Part shown: one piece after another, positions 58,412-64,000 of the stretch
Position numbering within the stretch: position 1 is the first letter of the stretch
Layout of the letters: every line of letters starts with the position of its first letter
Notes under the pieces: model-generated
What the model saw: the letters and a program-made list of their open reading frames with translations, nothing else
The model's database searches: none
What the model was told of the DNA's origin: nothing
Assembly (NCBI RefSeq): GCF_025698545.1
Contig: NC_068576.1
Span: 51,370,390-51,434,389 of the forward strand
Origin: Gossypium raimondii
Taxonomy: Eukaryota; Streptophyta; Magnoliopsida; Malvales; Malvaceae
DNA length: 64,000 nt
Reading direction: 5' to 3'
Translations under genes and position numbers: made by a program

Positions 58412-59515
58412 TAATTATGACTATCATCATCTTATAAATCATCATTTATTATGTTTAAATAAATTTACGGATATTTATTTTTGTGTCTTCCAACATATTT
58501 TTATTTTATTTATTAATGACATGATAATTTGTGATTTATTAATAATGCATTGAGAGTGTATTGGAAAATTTAACCTGAAATAAAATGATGAATTCTTGAA
58601 GAATTGTGAAATAATTTTGTGCACCATTAAAAAATAAAGTAATTTTTATTAAAAAAGCATTTTAATATGAATAAAATTATAAAAACTTTAGAGACAACTT
58701 ATTACCGTTTAAAGAGTAGATAATACCTTATTACATTATTTTCTACAATTTTAATTTTAAAAATTGTTTTGTTTTTGAATTTTAAAAGTTTTTATTTTTA
58801 ATAAAATCATTTATTTAAAAAATTAAGATTTCATTAAAATATGGTATTTTTAATTTTGTTAAAAATATGCACTTTTAAAAATGAGTATCAAATTGAAAAA
58901 ATTGTAAACATTGAGGGAGTTAAAAATTATTTTACTTTTATTTTAATTACTACACTAACAACACTAACAATAAAATAATTGGATGGACGGCCGAATATTT
59001 TTAAATAAAAACACAAAGATTCAATGTTTACAAATTAAAAGTAGAGAAACTAAAATTTAACTTTCAAAAAGTATGCACATTAAAAAAACTTTTCTAATAG
59101 GTTAGTTTTACATCCTCATGTATATTTATGTATAATTAATATTTTAACGATCTAAATGTCATATTTTATATTCTATTGATATATATGGTTCATGTCAAAT
59201 TTGATGTGAATTTAAAATTTCTAACTATTTGTTTTATAGAAAACTTTCAATCGTTTAATAAATATTAATATATATATAATATTTTAGATCGATATGATGG
59301 TGATGTTAAATTGATTTAAAATTTTACATGCATGATAAGTACAATTATATCGATAGATTCAACAATTGGGTCGTTAAAATATCAATCGTACAAAATATAT
59401 AAGATCTAAAACTATTTTAATTTGATACGAGATATAAGTGGACCTCTCCCTATATATAATTTCTATTTTTTCAGAATATATAATTTTTGGCTTATATTTA
59501 AATAATTGCATGTAG
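58412..59515. other. Intergenic, AT-rich, nothing recognised
   Basis: Over 1 kb of AT-rich DNA with no coding frame, no repeated block and no recognisable element. Confidence 0.5.
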
Positions 59516-59656
59516 TTTATTGGATCTTAGCTCAGTTGGCATCAACATTGTTGTCAGTGTAAGAAGACATGAATTCGAATATGCTAAAGTATATTATTCT
59601 TTTATTTAAAGGTCGGGAGGGATATTGGTAGTTATAATATTGTATATAAAAAAAAG
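59516..59656 (+). mobile_element. tRNA-derived SINE with 8-bp target duplication
   Basis: The 5' part has a good pol III A box (TTAGCTCAGTTGG at about 59527) and B box (GAATTCGAATA at about 59571), as in tRNA-derived SINEs. The tail ends in an A-run. TGCATGTA occurs on both sides (59508-59515 and 59657-59664). A tRNA gene is excluded because the rest does not fold as a cloverleaf. The copy at about 23890 shares the GG(T)TGGGAGGG-like tail. Confidence 0.7.
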
Positions 59657-59892
59657 TGCATGTATGCATACACTAAATCAAAACATTTTTGATACAACAA
59701 TTGCCCATTTAAAATTCAAATCCTCCGTAAGCAAATTAAAACATTTTTTATTAACACAAATGAAAAAAAAAAAAAACCAAATTCATCATTTAGCCTAAAT
59801 TATTTCAAAAGAATTAGGATTACAAAAAGGAAATTACCTTTTGACGGTAAAAGAAAACCCTTTAATTATTCCCTTTTACTTGGTTCCTATTC
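59657..59892. other. 3' flank of the membrane-protein gene
   Basis: AT-rich with an A-run at 59764-59776; no gene. Confidence 0.5.
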
Positions 59893-61650
59893 CTATGCAG
59901 CTTCCTCTCCCACAGCCTGTTTCTTTGCATTGCCATCAACATTGCTCATGCTCATGCTCATGCTGTCGCTCTCATCCAAGCCCTTGGTGATGGGTGAAGC
60001 CGTCTCGCCCTCTTCACTCACAAGCCCTGCGGCTACTGCTCCTCCAACGTCGCTTATGTTCGCATATATCGAAATCACCATCGCCACTGCTGCTGTGCAG
60101 AAAGCGGTTGCGAAAGAAGTTCCAACATTTCCAGCAGCGGCTCCCGACGCTATTGCAAAGCCTAGACAAGTTCCCACCATTTTCACCCACGAGTACCAAA
60201 CTGCAAATGCGCCTTCTTTACCAGCTGGTGAACAGTCCATCAACAAAACTCGCCCAAAAGCATGCAAGACTCCAGCCGATGTGCTTTGCACTGCAGCAAA
60301 AATCAGTATATGATGTCTCTGCCAGTTCTCCTTTCGGAACTGGAACCCTGTTCCTGAAGTTACTAGTGATAAAATGAGTCCAAGCAGATGCATTTTCACT
60401 GCATTTGCCTTAAAAACAAGCTGAATTGGTTGCAGCAGCGGCAAAGAAATTGAGGGGAAAATGAAATAAATTAACCAGAAATAGAGCAAGAACACTGGCT
60501 TGAGGCAAAGTTGTCCAACCAAATAAAGTACCCCTCCTGTGAAAATGCACATTGATGTGAATGAAGAAAGCCCAACAATAATAAGGCTTCCAAGTCCATG
60601 ATGATATTTAAAAATGGAGAGGAAATGATTTGTTGGTGAAGGAGAGGTAATGGCCTCCCCAGGCCTCAAAGTAAAGACGTGAACTATTCCAGCTAGCCAT
60701 TTCAGTCCACTGAAAATGGAGACCACCCACAAGCCAGTAAAAATATCTTGAATTCGAAGCATATAATACACGAATGCTGCTATTACAGCAGACCCCAAGC
60801 AACCAGCGGCTGTGGCATAGAGTGATAGCCAACTTGAGACACCTCTTCTATCTGGGAATTGATGTCTTTGAATGGTGGTTCCAGAGAATCCTCGGATCAT
60901 TAGGCCATGATGGCGGGTGTGAGAAGCAGTAGCAACGATAATGGCAGCCACCACTGGAGCAATATATATGGGGAAGATCCATGTGACTTTGAAGAATCCA
61001 ACAGGCAGACAAAATAATGCTCCAATGGCTGTTGCAGCTCCAGCAAAAACTTGCAGGTTCTGCCCTTGGTCAAGGTTGGTGGAAATGGAACGGAGTGCCG
61101 GTGCAGCCAGAACTAGGCCTATTGCCCAGGAGATTGAAGTCCACTCTAAGGGGGAAACTTTGGAATTGCCAACTGATATTGAACGCTGTGTAAGTCGCTC
61201 ATACCTGTAATATTTAAACGAACATTTATTATTAATTGCATGACCTTAAGCTGAAAATGATTTGAGAAATATATACCAAGTCAACGACGCTTACAGTTTC
61301 ATTTCATTGATCTTACAAGCCAAGCCCTTGGCACTCTCGCTCCATCCTCGGAGTGGCTCAGTAGGTTCCTCAACTATTTGACCGATGGTTAGAGAAAACA
61401 CTACAGGTATAAGAACCGTATGGACAAAGTAAGAGCACAGTTCATAGGCATACCAAGCCCAAATTTCCTTTCTCGTAGGTTTATGCTCAACCCTCGAATA
61501 TGTGCTATAAGCTTCCTTATTAGCTCTCTCCGGTTTCATGGAAGTGTCACCCACGTCAAAGATCGACCTATCGATAATTTCCCTTTCATTTGATTCTGGT
61601 GCATGGACTAGTCCTTGAGTGTTTTGAAATTCAGAACTCTCTTCTGCCAT
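59893..61650 (-). CDS. Multi-pass membrane protein, MFS/Atg22-like N-terminus, 555 aa, 2 exons
   Basis: Exons 61650-61295 and 61204-59893 on the minus strand join in phase (CT|G, Leu119). The N-terminal ~45 residues are hydrophilic. Then KPTRKEIWAWYAYELCSY, followed by a hydrophobic helix, resembles the start of Atg22/MFS-type transporters (WYAYDF.N). About ten more hydrophobic helices follow, for example WTSISWAIGLVLAAPAL, FAGAATAIGALFCLP, WIFPIYIAPVVAAIIVA and GCLGSAVIAAFVYYML. A TM-rich centre and VGTSFATAFCTAAVAMVISIY come near the end. The tail is Met/Ser-rich (DESDSMSMSMSN). The substrate is unknown and the family assignment is tentative. Its intron is short (90 nt). The region upstream to 61980 is the likely promoter. 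Confidence 0.82.
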
Positions 61651-62312
61651 GTTGGCTGAGTCTCAGCTTTGTTAGATGAAAATTTTGTTGTTTGGGAAAA
61701 TGAAGGTACAGAGAGTACAAATAGACAAAGATGATGAAGAAACAATAGACGATAAAAAAAATATTTGTCGAGTAACGAGGTCGGCAGTCGATTGGCACTA
61801 GGCAGAATGGTGAAGGAAGAGAGGTTGCTATGAGGGTGAAATTGAACAATGTTGGAGATTATGAGAATAATAGAATATGTTCCATTGTGGTGTGAAATTT
61901 TCAAGAGTTTGGGTTTGGCAAAGCAAACCTCGTTGTGCTCATTTATGAATTGATATCGTGGGGATATAATTGGCATCATTCTTTTCCCTCATTCACATTC
62001 TGTCTTTATGTGTTCTTTCAAGGAATAAAGATATATATCAAAGATCTTGTTAAGAATCATCAGTGATATAAACAATGTAAATATCCATCTAAACTAACAT
62101 TGTTTTCTCAGTTCCTGTACCCAAATTAAAGACCGGCGAATGGGCTTGACAATTTATTGCTCTAACTTTTGATGGGCATATTCACACTGAGATCACGGAA
62201 TTTTTGTCCACAAGTATTTAGCCCAAGACTCCGGCATAATTAAATATAAAGGTGATTTTACCTTAGATTTTCAATGAAGATAATAATTATTTTTTTCTAC
62301 TTTAATTTATCA
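61651..62312. other. Promoter region of the membrane-protein gene
   Basis: Leader and promoter of the minus-strand gene, then AT-rich DNA up to the copia element. The minus-strand frame at 61608-61979 overlaps the leader and is not supported. Confidence 0.5.
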
Positions 62313-64000
62313 TGTAAAAATAGAACATTGGTAATAACAATATGTCGCAAAGAAAAGAGAAATAAAAATAAAGAACACACAGATTTTTATGTGAAAACCC
62401 TTTCGGGAAAAAAACCACGAGCAGAAGAGAAAAAAATTCACTATGTCAAATTCGAATGATTACAATAAGAATTTCAACTACATCTATTTATAGGTTGAAA
62501 AAACCTAATTCTAATCAAAGTCAAATATATCATGCTAATAAATGTTAAATATATTATACTCATAAATACTAAATCTTCTAGAAATAAGATATATTTTGTT
62601 TAACTTGACTTGCAAGCAATTTTTTAAAATTTGGGTCACACAACTCTAACAATCTCCACATTAACACGAATTCTCAACGAACAAGTTTTTCACCTCTTCT
62701 ATAAAACCCCTTAAGGGTTTAACTTCAACAATGAACACCAACCAAGTCTAAACAATGCTCAAAGTTGGTTATAGGAAGTGACTTAGTCATCATATCTGCA
62801 GAATTTTCATGAGTACTAATTTTGCTCACCACAATATCACCACGGGCAATAATATCACGAACAAAATGATACCGAACATCAATGTGTTTTGTTCTTTCAT
62901 GAAACATTTGATCTTTTGTAAGAAAGATGACACTTTGACTGTCACAAAATACTGTACTAATTTGAAGGTCTTCATTGAGTTCACTAAAGAGTTCCTTCAA
63001 CCAAATAGCTTCTTTACAAGCCTCAGTAATCGCCATGTACTCAACTTCAGTGGTAGACAAAGTGACTGTAGTTTGCAAAGTGGCTTTCTAACTGATTACA
63101 CAACCTCCGATTGTAAAGACATAACCTGTGAGAGATCTTCTTCTATTAAGGTCTCCAGCAAAATCAACATCAACAAACCCAATGACTCCATCTCTAGTTC
63201 TTTCAAACTGTAAGCAAACATCAGTAGTACCTCGTAAGTATCTTAAAATCTACTGAACTACTTTCCAATGTTCTTTACCGGGATTCGCCATGTATTAACT
63301 GCACTAACTGCATATGATAAATCTGGACGTGAACAAACCATAGCATACATGAGAGATCCCACAACACTAGAGTATGGAACATGTGATATGTACTCAATCT
63401 CATCATCTGATTGTGGAGACAAAGCCGATGAAAGTCTGAAATGGGCTGCTAAAGGAGTACTAACAGACTTAGCACTCTGCATATTGAACCTACAAAGAAC
63501 TTTCTCAATGTACCCCTTATTAGGTACAATTTACTTGTTTTTCCATCTCTGAGAATCTTCATACCAAGTATCTTCTTTGCTGGTCCCAAATCTTTCATCT
63601 CAAATTATTCACTTAGTTGGGCTTTGACCTTTTTTATCTCTCCTTTATCTTTTGCTGCTATCAATATGTCATCAACATAAAGGAGTAGATACACAAAAAA
63701 CTATCACTGTTTTTCTTAAAGTAAACACAACTTTCAAAACTACTTTTTTTGAAATTATAAGAAGTCATAAATGAATCAAACCACTTGTACCACTATCTTG
63801 GTGACTGTTTCAAACCGTAAAGAGACTTTTTCAGCAAGCAAACATAGTCCTCTTTTTTACATCTAACTGCTCAAGCTCTAAATCATGCATGGCCACAATA
63901 CCAAGCAAAGTTCGAATCAAACTATGCTTCACAATTGGGGAGAACCCATCTGTGAAGTCCACTCCTGGAATTTGACTGTAACCCTTTGCAACAAGCCTTG
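62313..64000 (-). mobile_element. Ty1/copia retrotransposon 3' part, fossil, runs off the window
   Basis: The 3' LTR is 62313-62651, read on the minus strand from TGTTAGAGTTGTGTGAC to an ACA end. Its sequence matches the nested LTR at 36467. Next comes the end of the pol region. RNase H is recognisable at 63078-62725 ([44 protein letters not shown]), and the C-terminal part of reverse transcriptase (SKSVSTPLAAHF-type, YSSVVGSLMYAM, RPDLSYAVSAVN) is at ~63482-63258. The rest of pol and gag lie outside the window. It is a broken copy with several breaks in the visible part, and of moderate age. Confidence 0.9.

Noticed and set aside
59521-59600. tRNA gene
   Set aside because: A and B boxes are present, but there is no cloverleaf acceptor stem, and an A-run tail plus target duplication fit a SINE better.

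Overview
This is a eudicot nuclear DNA window. Genes are intron-rich with GT-AG splicing, intergenic DNA is very AT-rich, and there are many small inverted-repeat transposons. Gene content and repeat style resemble cotton (Gossypium) or another Malvaceae, but that is inference; no species-diagnostic sequence was tested.

Layout. 1-3.1 kb: a decayed Ty3/gypsy-type LTR containing a tandem array, then a long inverted-repeat element. 3.2-7.3 kb (+): a 19-exon GH35 beta-galactosidase gene (BGAL7/15 type) with a missing splice acceptor and a late nonsense codon. 8.5-9.3 kb (+): an intronless BOBBER1/NudC-like chaperone gene. 10.5-11.5 kb (+): a stand-alone NB-ARC ATPase with no LRRs. 11.5-16.6 kb: gene-free, with three MITEs. 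16.6-19.1 kb (-): a winged-helix plus LRR protein with no NB-ARC. 20.8-23.3 kb (-): a DUF4220/DUF594 membrane protein. 25.0-29.1 kb (+): an atypical NB-LRR of the At4g19050 type, with a Mutator-like element in its first intron. 30.6-35.1 kb (+): MOB1, 7 coding exons. 35.1-40.4 kb: nested solo LTRs and a tandem duplication carrying a LINE RNase H fragment. 40.4-49.6 kb (+): EDR2 (PH-START-DUF1336), 22 coding exons. 49.9-51.5 kb (-): an unusual UDP-glycosyltransferase with proline-rich insertions. 53.2-54.7 kb (-): a PHL11-like MYB-CC factor, 6 exons. 54.7-59.9 kb: transposons, including a Pack-MULE that captured the 5' coding part of ELOF1 (transcription elongation factor 1). 59.9-61.7 kb (-): a multi-pass membrane protein. 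62.3-64.0 kb: the 3' end of a Ty1/copia fossil that runs off the window.

The genes make sense together. NB-ARC-only, LRR-only, DUF594, NB-LRR, MOB1, EDR2 and PHL11 occur, from memory, in matching neighbourhoods in Arabidopsis (At5g45440-At5g45580, and its duplicate At4g19040-At4g19050). This looks like an old conserved block that joins partial or atypical NLR-type proteins and a DUF594 membrane protein to MOB1 and the immunity and cell-death regulator EDR2. The NB-ARC-only and WHD-LRR-only proteins carry complementary halves of an NLR, which is the best candidate here for an undescribed two-component system. The clearest transposon discovery is the ELOF1-carrying Pack-MULE with a perfect 9-bp target duplication.
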